Of a stretch of 37,950 nt of DNA, positions 1-11,306 are shown piece after piece. The stretch spans positions 1 to 37,950 of the forward strand of contig JBNGIQ010003780.1 in NCBI GenBank assembly GCA_049999765.1, in the 5' to 3' direction. The position numbers and the translations under genes are program-made. Numbering within the stretch: position 1 is the first letter of the stretch; the number at the start of each line of letters is the position of its first letter. This stretch comes from Phaeoceros laevis (lineage: Eukaryota; Anthocerotophyta; Anthocerotopsida; Notothyladales). Under the pieces are notes generated by a model. That model saw nothing but the letters and a program-made list of their open reading frames with translations. It had not been told where the DNA came from and ran no database searches.

Positions 1-2888
1 AGCACCAGCTGGCTAGATGACAAGGGCACCATTCAGCAGCTAACACCTGTCAAGGTCAGATTTTGTTATGCGTGGTGATCGAAATGGCAACTCGGTATGT
101 GAGGGGTTGGGCTCACAGTGTTTCCACTTCTGGGGCAGGTTACTGAGATTGGAAATGTAATTGAAGGGATGGCTGCTGGTAGCTTAAGGTGTGTTGCTTT
201 TGCCTACCGCGATCTGGATCCAACAGAAGTTCCCACAAACGTGGACGAGTTGAGTTCTTGGAGGATCCCTGAAGGCAACTTGACTTTTGTGGTAGTGGTT
301 GGCATAAAGGTGTGGGTCTCCACTAACCTCAGCTGAGGAAGGCTGGTGCAAGTTTATTTCCTGGGAAAATTTGTGTACATGCCGGGAACCTGAAAGATGT
401 TTGTCACCGTATTTGCAGGATCCCTGCAGACCAGGTGTACGTGAGGCTGTTGCAGTTTGTCAAGCAGCTGGTGTCAAGGTACTAGTCATGCAAGGCCTGT
501 CACTCTTGTTGAAATGAGCTGACTGAGAACCAAGTGCTGCAAGGGCGCTTCTATTTGCTCATGGGCCAAAGTGTTTTCTAATCCTCTAGAATATGCTCGT
601 AGGTGCGTATGGTCACAGGTGACAACATCATAACGGCCAAGGCAATCGCTCAAGAATGTGGTATTCTCACATCTGACGGCATAGTTATTGAAGGGCGAGA
701 GTTTCGCAACTTGACTGAGGAGGAATTCAAGGAAATCCTGCCCAAGCTAGACGTAATGCTTTACAAGATGACACCTACTTTGATGTTACCGTCTATGCTT
801 CTAGCTTGGTGTCTGACAGACACTTGTGCAGGTCATGGCGAGGTCTTCTCCAACAGACAAACTGTTACTGGTGAAGAAGTTGAAGGAAGAAAGTAACAAT
901 AGTGTCGTTGCTGTGACTGGAGATGGGACAAATGATGCGCCTGCACTACATGAGGTAAACGACTTGGGCCTGTCGGTTTATAGCCACTGCTCCTGCTTGT
1001 ACGATAAACTGCATATGCTGGTGAGAAAATGTTTTTTAGTAGGGGTTTTGGGTGATTTGCTGCAGGCAGATATTGGACTTTCAATGGGGATATCAGGAAC
1101 TGAGGTTGCAAAGGAGGCTTCTGATATCATCATCCTTGATGATAACTTTGCATCGGTTGTGAAGGTGTGTGGCAATGCTTGTGGCTGCTTGTGGTATTTA
1201 TTATGTTCCTTATAGCTGAGTTACTGATTCCCGGGCCATTCTTGGGAGTGCCTGGTTCAGTGGGTTGCTTGGGACTGCGGCATTATTAGATCAAAGTCTA
1301 CGAATCCTAGGAGATGTGTTTATGGTGTGACTGATGCCAATGCCTTTCCCGGGAGTAGGTTGTTCGGTGGGGTCGGTCAGTGTATGCAAACATCCAGAAG
1401 TTCATCCAGTTTCAGTTGACAGTCAATGTGACCGCACTGGTTATCAACTTCGTTGCAGCTTGCTCATCGGGTGAAGTACCCCTAAATGCAGTTCAGGTGA
1501 GTGTCTTGTTTCTTCTTTTGTGGTACTCAAGCATGGATATTTCTATGTACCATTCCGCAATTCTGAGAATTGGAATCCATTGCCTTGCTTGGTGCAGTTG
1601 TTGTGGGTGAACCTCATCATGGACACCTTAGGAGCACTTGCCCTTGCCACAGAGCCTCCAACTGATGAGCTGATGCAGCGGAAACCTGTTGGACGAAAGT
1701 ATGGGTGGTTTTTTTTTCCAGAAATTGTGGAGTTGCTTCTTTCCATGTGATCCTTGGTGAGCACTTTATGACAAGCCGACTGTTGCAGGGATGCTTTGAT
1801 CACTAACGTGATGTGGAGAAACCTTTTTGCGCAAGCAGCATATCAAATTATCCTATTGTTGACAATGAACTTTAGTGGCAAAGATCTCTTCAATATCGAT
1901 GAAAGTACAGTGGAGGAAAGTGATCGTCATCGGAACACTATTATCTTCAATACTTTCGTTTTTTGCCAGGTGATCGTCTGTTGGGTGTCACGGCGGCTTT
2001 TTTGTTATTCAAATTAGCGCTTTCACTTACACACCTATGTGGTGCTGCTTTATGTGGCTTATGCAAGCAGGTTTTCAATGAGTTCAACGCGAGGAAGCCT
2101 GACAAGATTAATGTGTTCAAGGGTCTTTTGAAGAATAGACTGTTCATGGGTATAATTTTCATCAGTGTGGTGTTCCAGGTATTTGCAATGTCGTAAGAGT
2201 TTTGGCTTAGTTCTTGTGCTGTAACTGTAAGTGGTCTGTTAATTTTTGTTGGAGGTGCTTGCAGGTCGTACTGGTACAGTTGCTTGGGGACTTTGCAGAT
2301 ACAAACACGCTTTCCTGGCAGGAGTGGTTGATTTGCATAGCGCTGGGATCCGTCAGGTATCACAAACTACCCTCCCAAGTTGCATCCACCCCTGACCTTG
2401 CAGAGGATATGCGACAGCATCTTTTGAAAGACAGAATGTAACAAATGCCCTGTTACTGTCTGTTGCTCTGTTCCGCAGCTTGCCCCTTGCAGCTCTGTTC
2501 AAGCTGATACCAGTTAGGGAGAAGCCATGGTTCCAGACGCAAAACATGTTCAAGAGAAAGAAGAGAATCCCACGAAAGCCCTCTGGTACTGGAATATCGA
2601 CTCGGAAATCTTCAAAATATAGCAGCTCTAAATCTGGCTTGCGAGCTGATGGAGCAAAAGGTACTATCTCATGTAAATCATATCGTACTGCTACTGTGAT
2701 TATTTGCTAATTGTCTGTCTGCCATTCGCTGCCGTTGGCTTTACAGTTCTAGGTGATGTTTTGACATCTATTATTGGCTTCTGCTTTGCGACCGTCTTAG
2801 TGGCTGCGTTGTGTCTGTTATTCTAGATGAACTGATACCGGCAAGGGAGAACGGCCAGACTGCTGTTTCGGGTTACTCGGAAGTTTAG
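1..2888 (+). CDS. Autoinhibited P-type IIB Ca2+-ATPase (ACA family), 3' part
   Basis: This is the C-terminal part (506 residues) of a calmodulin-regulated Ca2+ pump that exports Ca2+ from the cytosol; the gene begins before the window. Exons by GT..AG sites and phase: 1-54, 139-309, 419-478, 603-752, 832-954, 1066-1164, 1359-1496, 1598-1698, 1789-1969, 2071-2178, 2265-2356, 2479-2660, 2827-2888. Summed phases close exactly on a TAG. The piece starts in the nucleotide-binding domain ([12 protein letters not shown]) and continues through [14 protein letters not shown], the hinge [18 protein letters not shown] and the membrane segments. These include the M6 ion-site motif [18 protein letters not shown], diagnostic of type IIB pumps. 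The phosphorylation motif DKTGT lies outside the window. The C-terminal tail is basic and serine-rich. In plant ACAs the calmodulin-binding autoinhibitory region is N-terminal, so it cannot be assessed here. The membrane of residence (plasma membrane, vacuole or ER) cannot be told from this part. The family call is secure. Confidence 0.93.
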
Positions 2889-3267
2889 AATCAGGCGGTT
2901 CCCGGAAGGAAAGGTTGCCTTACTTCCAGGCGCACTACTTCCGATGGAAACTGTGGTTGTCTGCGCTTGGCGCGGAATGTGAAGTAGTATGGTTGGCCGA
3001 GGTGCCTCGTAACTTGGGGTGACTCTTGCCGGAGCCAGAAACGTGGAGCGGGGAAGCTAATGTCGTAAGCTGTGGTAGTTTATATTATGAGGCAAATTAG
3101 CCTGGGGAATATTATTTTACAAGAGTGGTCGGACCTTCGACTCTTGTGACGGCAGTGTTTTTTCTTGCAAGCCCACCACAGAGTGTTCACAGCACGGTTG
3201 TCAAGCTCCGAGGTGAGTTTCTTGCATTGTGACAGTTTGTGGTATAAGGGATGCCATTGTTTTTTGA
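2889..3267. other. Intergenic 3' region between convergent genes
   Basis: About 380 bases separate the stop of the Ca2+-ATPase from the stop of the convergent gene on the minus strand. It presumably holds both 3' UTRs and polyadenylation signals. No gene or repeat is seen. Confidence 0.6.
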
Positions 3268-4198
3268 CTACATAATTGCCAAATCTCGTACTGTCAACTT
3301 CCAGTTCCCCTCACCAAGTCCAACTACGCTAACAACGTCTGCTCCCACTGTTGGGCTCCCGTCAATTAGAACAAATAAAACCAACACAAACTGGTCAGCT
3401 TCGGCATCGTACGGTGCTTCACCTCCTGCATCTTCGGCTACCAAGCTTCCAGGTCCTCCCTCAGAGGTGAGGCCCAAAAGCCTTGTCCTGTCCATCATGC
3501 GCTTCACAGCTGCCAACCAGTTGGCGGGCTTCACAAGGGGAAACTCCTCAACTCCTGGCTCAACCTGGACAAGTGAGATCAACAGTTGAGGTCTCGGGTT
3601 TGAAAAGTTGCAGTCTCTGCGAAATCATGGATTCAGCACACACCTGGCTGCCAGATGTAATAGATGTCTGATTGTCAAATGCTGTTGGATCTTCGATGAG
3701 AGCCCTTGGCACGTACTCAGCAATCCAGTCCAGAGTAGTGAAGGCAGGGGTATCATCCGAGTCGGGCCTGAACTTGTTGGTGAAGCCGCTGCCTGATCCT
3801 CGAGCTAACGTCTGCACAGTCGCTGAGACCAGCACACAACCTCGCCCGCACCTCTCGAGCCCTTCCTTGGCAATGGACCTTAGCAGCTCTGCCCTGCTCG
3901 GAGTCTCACAGCATTGCTCAAATGCGTCATCCCAAACCAGCATCAGACGGTCAAAGTCCCGGCCACCTTTGTCCCCCTTTCCGCTCTTCTTCTTGGCTGC
4001 TTTGTTCCGCCCGGACTTGGTAGCACACACAATGACGCCTCTCTCGCACCTGGGCTGTGCCTGTGCCACCCAGTTGAATCTTGTTCCCCACCTGCTGTCT
4101 GCGAAGCGGGAGGAAAGCAGATTCTGGAAGCTAGGTGCTCTCGTCAAGGGTGGTGCTTCAACGAGCCTGTTCCAAGCTGCTCCGTAGGATACCGACAT
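3268..4198 (-). CDS. Unidentified, possibly plastid-targeted protein, 283 residues
   Basis: Two exons are proposed: 3644-4198 (ATG at 4198) and 3268-3564, joined in phase 0 across a 79-base GT..AG intron. The predicted protein has 283 residues. The first 60 or so are rich in Ser, Arg and Ala with few acidic residues, like a chloroplast transit peptide. A lysine-rich stretch follows (AAKKKSGKGDKGG), then a folded-looking region with DRLMLVWDDAFEQCCE and DWIAEYVPRALIEDP. The C-terminal exon holds MMDRTRLLGLTSEGGPGSLV and ends WKLTVRDLAIM. No catalytic motif or named domain was recognised. Coding status rests on the open frame, the clean phase-0 splice that bypasses stops in both frames, and the well-conserved look of the C-terminal exon. 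Function is unknown, and plastid targeting is inference. Confidence 0.65.
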
Positions 4199-4739
4199 CG
4201 TCCTGGACTGACACAACTTGGGTTCGTTCACCGGGACTACATTTGCATCACGCTGTATAGCAGTTTATTGAGGTACCACCGGCATGGTGGACGCTGGGAA
4301 GGCGGCGGACTTTAATCCTAATAGCTGGTGCCATTCAAAGGCGCCTCGATTCAACGAGTTTGTTCTTTCCGGGAGGGGCTATGGATTTTTCAACTGGTGC
4401 AACGCAACACACATGTAATACACAATACCAGGCTTGCGCATCCAACAGTTTTGCTGCGCGAGTATCACATATCATGTCATCACCTTGTCATCCAACATGT
4501 TGTCGAGGTGTATCATTGCCTGGTATTGCATCGCAAGCAAGTCGGTAAGTCTAAGGCTGGCTGTGGTTGAGTATGGTATACATCTGGGCCGGTGTTGAAC
4601 AGCTGATGCTCAAGCAAACGCAAACTGCAACCTTAGAGTTTGACAGCTTAAGCAACGTGTCCGTTGGCTGATCCAAAGGGCCTGCTGCATTGTAAGATTT
4701 GGGTATGAACTGGTTTCTTGTCTTGCCAAAGTCCATCGA

Positions 4740-4779
4740 AAACCTATGCTCGGCCAGCGTGGTGGCTGAGCATAGGTTT
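4740..4779. repeat. Short foldback, 17-base arms
   Basis: Arms 4740-4756 and 4763-4779 are reverse complements with one mismatch, separated by a six-base loop. The transcript of either strand would form a tight hairpin. No neighbouring gene explains it. Confidence 0.75.
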
Positions 4780-5856
4780 GGAAAATCGCCATCACACAAC
4801 TGTGTGCAGCAAAGGGAGGAGTAGAGGCTAAATGTCCGGTCATGTTACATTGTCGTTAAGCATGAAGGTGTCTCGTTGAAATGGCCCCGAATTGTTAAAG
4901 CAAGGTTTGATACAGAAAGGAGTTAGTACCGGACTATGTTTGTAGCTGGAGGATGCACAGAGCATGTGTTTAACACCTTGTCTGACGGGAGTTAGAGTGT
5001 GTTGAATAAAACTCATGCAGGAGGAGCGAAGAGACATTTGAAGCTACAAGCACATACACAAGGTGGGCGAATCACTACTTACCTTTTCGGACGTCTTCAC
5101 AATGTGCTCATATCCCTCTAAGCAACAACACTGTGAACCTCCAGGTTCCGGAAAGCTTGAGGAAGATCATGAAACCTATTGCTGCTCCTCCAGAAGACCA
5201 GTTTAACTGGCTATTCGGAGACACTTTTTACAGAAGCACAGAGCCGCTTTGGTTGGGCCTCTTTGAAATTTCTTGTCTCCAATGCCATGTCGTTGGCATT
5301 CAGCAGAATTCTTCACATGCATCCTCCATGGAAGCTTGTTTATGCTTGGTCACTACTATGAGTCTTGTGAACCCGTGGTTTTGGAAATGAACAAAGAGGG
5401 AGCTGCTAATACACTAGGTGGGACCAGTGCTTAAGGGGACAGTTCGGATAGTAGTATAGTAGCAGCTTAACTTGATGGAAACACAATGTTATTTGTCAAA
5501 ATGAAGTTGTCACAACTTCAATACAGTTTGCCTTACAAAACCCATCACCTCAATAGTTCATAGCGTCTAACTGCTACAACTATATTGCATCACTTTGTGT
5601 TACAAATCCGACCACCACAAGCTGGTCATTGGATCTAAATTTTATTCTGCAACTACACTGTTTCACTCACAACTAACATCAAAGCTCTGAACATCCAAGT
5701 TGTAAGGCCTTGATGGAGACCGTTTGTTGTTATAAAATCCAGTTGCAGTTTGTTGATCAATAGAAAAGAATACCCCCACCCAAAACTGAAAACTCGTGTA
5801 CTGAAAACTCATGTGTCGGTCGACCTTGAAATATCTCTAGAACTAAATATATGTCA

Positions 5857-5905
5857 CAAGGCAGAAGGTTATCCTTTAGAACTTGGAGGATAACCTTCTG
5901 CCTTG
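5857..5905. repeat. Perfect 19-base inverted repeat
   Basis: Arms 5857-5875 and 5887-5905 are perfect reverse complements around an 11-base loop. It lies in AT-rich, apparently non-coding DNA. It may be a foldback element remnant or a small hairpin RNA; the sequence alone does not decide. Confidence 0.8.
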
Positions 5906-6373
5906 AAGTAGTTAGAGTAGAGAGTAATGTGACTTGGTCCACATCGCGAATACTGTAACCTCAAATGTGTTGATGTTATCATGTGCACTCACTGGCTTTT
6001 GAGTAATTTGCACTTGAGCACAAGTATCTTCAATTTCAGTTCCATAGTTTCCAACAATATTTGTCACAAGGAAAACAAAAACAAATTTATAAGCATCAAG
6101 TAATATGAAACAAGTGCACTTACATGCCGAACTACTCCAGTGCATGCCACAAAAGTAAGATGCTAATACGCTAAGACAAATTCAATTAAAAAAAACCAAT
6201 CTGTCATGTAACATATGTGAAACGGAGATCACTAAGACCAAGAGCAAGGCAGAACGCTGCAAGAACGCCATAGTTAGAGAAGGAGACAAGAGGAGACAAG
6301 CTTATGGTAAGAGATATCAAAGGGCTTCGTGAGGTATCCTTATGTACCATATTTTGTATGCACAAAGGATCGA

Positions 6374-6608
6374 TAATTACATCCATGGAATTACATCACC
6401 GAGAATTGTATCACCTGCGTCACTGAGAATTGCATCACAAAAAATTACATCGTAGAGAACATCACAGAGAATTACATCATAGAGAACTATATAACTGATT
6501 ATTACATCACCGAGAATTGCATCAGACAGAAATTGAATTACATCAAAGAGGACTATATCACTGATTTACATACATAATGAAGATACATCTTAGAGAACTA
6601 CATCACCC
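6374..6608. repeat. Degenerate short-period repeat (GAGAATTRCATCAC-like units)
   Basis: Roughly a dozen imperfect copies of a unit near 14-16 bases, centred on 'gagaattacatcac' and 'gagaactacatcac', follow each other over about 235 bases. Copies differ by substitutions and small spacers, so this is an old minisatellite-like tract rather than a fresh array. Periodicity was judged by eye. Confidence 0.7.
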
Positions 6609-6635
6609 ATAAAAGTGTGTATCTCCTGGATGCAT

Positions 6636-6685
6636 ATAATAGCAGCATAAATACCCGAATATAATAGCAGCATAAATACCCGAAT
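6636..6685. repeat. 25-base perfect tandem duplication
   Basis: The 25 bases at 6636-6660 are repeated exactly at 6661-6685, directly after the degenerate ACATCA tract. It is a recent local duplication with no coding content. Confidence 0.9.
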
Positions 6686-9011
6686 GCTTATCATAGTTCA
6701 TACAATATTCATTTGACTATTTATCATCAAAGTGAAAAAGTTCTATCCCTAGAGGCATCACAAAGGTTGAATTGAGGCTTGTAGAGGGTTGAGATGATTT
6801 TTGTATCTTCATGGCTTCACACCCTTTTAACTTGGGCTTTAACTTCAAGACATTGTCATACTACTATGCTGTTACACGAGATCTTCACCTGTTGGAAACG
6901 GCAGTCCCATAGGCATGGTACCATCTGTAATAAAATGTTCACCACTTCTTCTAAAGAACAAAGTTCGACTCATTTTCCCTCCTAAGAGTTTTGGTTACCC
7001 ATGTTGTAAATGGCATGGGGTATTGGCACCCGTTGACTCATGCACGAGGACCATGACCATGACAAACCTCGAGATCTGCGCCAAGGATTCGTTAGCGTTG
7101 GAACCCTTGAGCATGGCGTGTGCCTGCCACGCCTTTTCCCTCGTGACGACATCCTCCCGCGCCGAATCCTCAAATCTGCACGCCTTTCTGAGCAGATCAG
7201 GACGATCAGTTTCATCACTGATTATTCACAAGCAAGGAGCCAGCAAGCGAAAGTGCGGCGGAGGCAGCATTTGACACGTTCAGACTAATTGGATGCCAGG
7301 GAAGAGGAAGAAGTTTATTTCCGGTATATGACGGTATAATGACCACGAGAGGAAGGAAGCAAGAAAGTCACCGATGTGTGTGTGTGATGAGCAGGGGCAA
7401 ATGGCGGGAACCGTTATTATCAGCGGGAATGACATATCTATGCATGTCCTGGAAGCAAGGCCCTAGGGGACCTTTGGCGACGCGATGCGCGTGGGAAGGC
7501 GTGACGTGGCCATGCATATGGTTACTGCTGCCTCATCAGCCTGGCTGGCTAGGCTAGTACGTCCCTGGGAGAGCCCCACGAATGATGAGGCGACCCGGTT
7601 TTACAGCCGAGCAGAGCAGGACGTTCTTGAATGCCGCCCGTGAGAGATGGCAAGAGAGGCGGGAGAGCTGCCAATCAGGAGGCCCGAGTCTGCTGACTCT
7701 CCTCTCTCTTGGTTTGCAAACAGAAATTGCAAGGCATGAGACAAGAACATTATTAACCGACGTGCTTGCCACTACTGTACACACTGTACACCTTTTTCCT
7801 TTTTTCAACCTGATGAAGAGCATGCCTCCCTCACATGGAAGCACTCCACTCCATACTGCATAGACGTGATGATTTCGGGCGGTTCCTCCCGCCCCCTCCC
7901 TGACTTGCTCAGTTTTCACTCAAACCGGCGGGGTAGACTAGACTCCTGTACTTGGTGATGAGCATCAAGGTACAGTAGACTCGTGGAGTGCCTCGAGGAG
8001 CCATGAGACCTGGTCATTTCTACTATCATGAGGTTTGCAATCAGGCTAGGGCTGTGCTGCACCCGCTTCTCTTCCTAGTAATATAGCTGCTCTGGTCGTT
8101 GTCTGATTTTTGGGTTATTAAGCTTGCAATGTTGTTATACGAGGGCCAGGGGCGGCCTCGTGGAAGGAATCGCTGGAAAGGGCTTGGCACCGTTCGTGGA
8201 GGTGACCTTGCAACTACGACACCACAGTTGAGCGCCAGTTGCACAAAAAGGAAAAAGCACATGGAGACTAGGGCAATAATGCGTGCCTGCATTGCATTGG
8301 ACTGAACGAACGGTAGCATACTGTATGGTATGTACATAGAACAGCAGCAAGCAAGTACATGACAACGTTGCAGCTTCATGTATCTATCCGTTGTGCAACC
8401 GGCCAACTGCTACGACCACAACTGTCATGCCAGCAACACAGCAACAACACACGACGCTACAGTAGCTGGTCCGTAGAGCATTTGAGACCTTTCAGTTCTG
8501 ACAAAGCTCCTGCACTCACATGTTCAACTCCGACAAGCACAGGCCACTGACCCAGCAGCAGCAGCACCCAAGTTTTGCTGAATGCAAGTCACATCTGCTT
8601 GCGGGATTCACTACCTGCAGCCTTTTTCTGGGGGACAGTACATGGTGAGTGTTAGAGTCAGTCCGTATACCAACCACATCGCACTCACAGCTTGGGAAAA
8701 GAAAAGGATTGACCTTCAGAATGGGAAAAAAGTAAATAGATAGGGTGCTTATTGCAAAAGTTACAGGGCTCTTGCTAGACTTTTACTACTATACAGTGAA
8801 CATCTCTGACATGGCATGCCTACTCTATCAATCACCGTCTTCTCACCCCAAACCCCCCAAACACCACCCTCGCCATCTGCTTGGAGAGTCATGCAGTAAG
8901 CAGGTCACGCAATGTGCAAACAGGAAGGCGCGACCTGCCAACAACTGCCCTCGCTCTGCTGGTTGTTTCCACAAGTTGGGTACCCCAATTTTACCACAAG
9001 TCGGGAACCTT

Positions 9012-11306
9012 TTATCCATCCTGTCGTCGCCATTTCTTGATGAACCCGATTCCTATGGGGCTGTCCATTGAAGTATCACTATCATCCTGATCAAATCCTC
9101 TAGATGCTTCCTTGGACAGCCTCTGGATCATCTTCTCTTGGTTTTGCGAATCAGCACGTTTGGCTCGATTGGCATCTCTAATTCTTCTATCCTGCGAATC
9201 AATTCACGGCAAAGTAAGAGGGTATGACCACCAACACAGTGCTCAACATGGACAACAAATGCGAAGAGCAACATGACCGAGGTTGTGTGCACTTACATCT
9301 CGGAAAGGGAACTCCTCTGCTTCTAGCATGTGCACTACATGACCCATCTTTGGCCGTTTCGCTGCATCAGGGTCAACGCAGCGTAGAGCCACCAGCAATG
9401 CCCGCTTCAATGCCCGTGATGAGGGCTTCACTTCCATCTTAGGATCAGCCACGTCTTCTGAGCGTCTGGTCCCGACCATCAGCTTCAACCAGTCCACCAA
9501 ATTCACCTGTACATGTCCCAGCCCAGGATATTCAGCAAGGAGTTGTACGCTTCAACAATCCTAGACCCTCGTTCACCAAACGAAGGTCTTCACAGACTCG
9601 AGGAAACCATACCTCTCCAGAAGCTCGACCATAATCAACAGGATCTCTACCAGTTATGACCTCCATGAGAAGAACTCCAAAGCTGTATACATCACTCCTC
9701 TCATTGAGCAACCCAGTGTTCGCATACTCCGGGGCCACATACCTGGATAACGTCACATTATTAACCCCACCGAGACATAGCACAACAGGAGCAGGACTTA
9801 TTCACAAGGACCCCAGCGACTTGCATACCCAAAGGTTCCCATTACACGGGTGGTCACATGACTCTTCCCAGAGCCAAGAAGTTTCGCAAGCCCAAAGTCC
9901 GAAACTTTTGCGCTCCACTCGTTGTCAACCAAAATGTTGCTGGATTTGATATCCCTGTGAACAACTTTTGGCTCCAAAGCTTCATGTAAATAAGTCAATC
10001 TGGTGACAAAGACATTCAGATAAACCTGTCAGACGATCCAAGCCAACGGGTCCATCGCAAAAGATTCAAAATCCGATTAAGCATACCCTTTCGCTGTTCC
10101 CAAAATAATCTTCATCCGGGCGTCCCAACTGAGGGGCTTAGTGAGTGAAATGGGCCCATGAAGCCATTGTTCCAGGTTACCGTTGTCAACATATTCATAC
10201 ACAAGCATCCTGAAAAGGGCCAGTGACAACTGGTAAGAAGGCTTGGTCACAAACAAACAAAACTGAAGACAGTATTTTAGGGTGGCAACAGGCGAAACCT
10301 TTGATCTCCCTCTATACAATAACCGAGGAGACGAACTAAGTTTTTATGCCGGACACGACCTATGGCCTCCACCTCCACTCGAAACTCTTTCTCAGCCTGT
10401 CCCCTGCGGAAACCAGTGCCATAAACAGCGAGAATGAGGTGAAATCTGCCACAGCCAAGAGCCTCCAGGCACGTAAATTACGAAAGCATGAGTAGACCAC
10501 CTGTTATTCAAAAGACTCTTGACAGCGACAAGAGTCCCATCGGTTAGCTGGCCTCTGAAGACGATGCCATAGCCACCTTCACCCAAAACGTTTAGTTGTG
10601 AAAAACCCTCCGTAGCCACATCTAGGTCGCCGTATGAGTACCAGTTTCCCCAGCTAAGCTGTGCCACTTCCGAGGAAGGTGAACCTGTTGAACGCACGTC
10701 AGTACTCCTGATAGAAAGCTTGTCTCCATGTTCAGCTGGAACTGGACCTCGCCGGTCTCCGTCATGAGAGCCACTTGGTACTCGAGACGACTCTGCTGTG
10801 CTGCGTCCCTCTGTCTCTGGGTCTCGAATAGTACTGTCACTTTCGGAGATGCCATCTGTCTCATTTTGCAAAAGCAGCACTTTATCTGCTGTCACCTCTG
10901 GAAACCTCAACTTGCCATTCCCTTTGGTCGACTCCGATGCTGGTCTAAGAGCCGGATAAATTATGTCACCAGCGCCAACGTGAACCACTTTCTTTTCTGT
11001 AGTATCCTTTTCTCCAGAGGACTCGGTGATGGGCAACAAAATACCATCAGGCGGAGGTAAGTAGGTGTTGCCAACCCTGTCAATTTTGACTTCCTTGATC
11101 TCCTTGGAGTCGTTTGGAATCATCACAGATGGCAATTTCTCGTGCGTCCTCTTTGCCCGCCTCCGGAATGCAAGCCAAATAGTCAGGATGAATAGCATCA
11201 CCACGATGAGAGCGCCCACGCCAATTCCGATGAGGACCCATAACTTAAGACCAAACACTGAGGTCTTCTGAGACAGATTCTCGTTCAATTTGCTTTTCGA
11301 GACCAT
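9012..11306 (-). CDS. Single-pass receptor-like serine/threonine kinase (Arabidopsis At2g42960/At3g59110-like)
   Basis: Seven exons, read on the minus strand: 10501-11306, 10299-10403, 10087-10209, 9829-9999, 9613-9742, 9297-9506, 9012-9191. Phases agree throughout and give 574 residues. The N-terminus is short and outside the membrane, with no ligand-binding domain. It is followed by a membrane helix at about residues 20-47 ([20 protein letters not shown]), a basic stop-transfer (FRRR) and a long Ser/acidic linker. The kinase domain has the Gly-loop GEGGYGIVF at about 242, catalytic Lys263 in [12 protein letters not shown] with Asp361, DFG at 379-381 and [14 protein letters not shown]. It is an RD kinase with all catalytic residues present. 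The C-terminal tail after EFPFRD is charged. The match to this small plant receptor-kinase family runs along the whole protein. Ligand and pathway are not shown by the sequence. ATG 11306 is the first in-frame ATG. Confidence 0.93.

Larger units (their letters stand above)
4199..9011. other. 4.8-kb stretch without a recognisable gene
   Basis: No reading frame here resembles a known family or joins to neighbours by credible splice sites; all are short and overlap one another on both strands. The 5' flank of the 3268-4198 gene and the 3' flank of the receptor kinase must lie at its ends. Small foldbacks, a degenerate ACATCA-rich repeat and a 25-base tandem duplication are listed separately. The part from about 5.4 to 6.8 kb is AT-rich compared with the genes around it. 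Confidence 0.6.

Noticed and set aside
5133-5390. Plus-strand frame of 85 codons with a start and stop
   Set aside because: No recognisable domain and no conserved look. A competing frame overlaps most of it, and no promoter or splice support was seen.
5503-5523. Short palindrome around GAAGTTGTCACAACTTC
   Set aside because: The arms are about ten bases with a mismatch. This is within what AT-rich DNA gives by chance, and no gene context suggests an operator.
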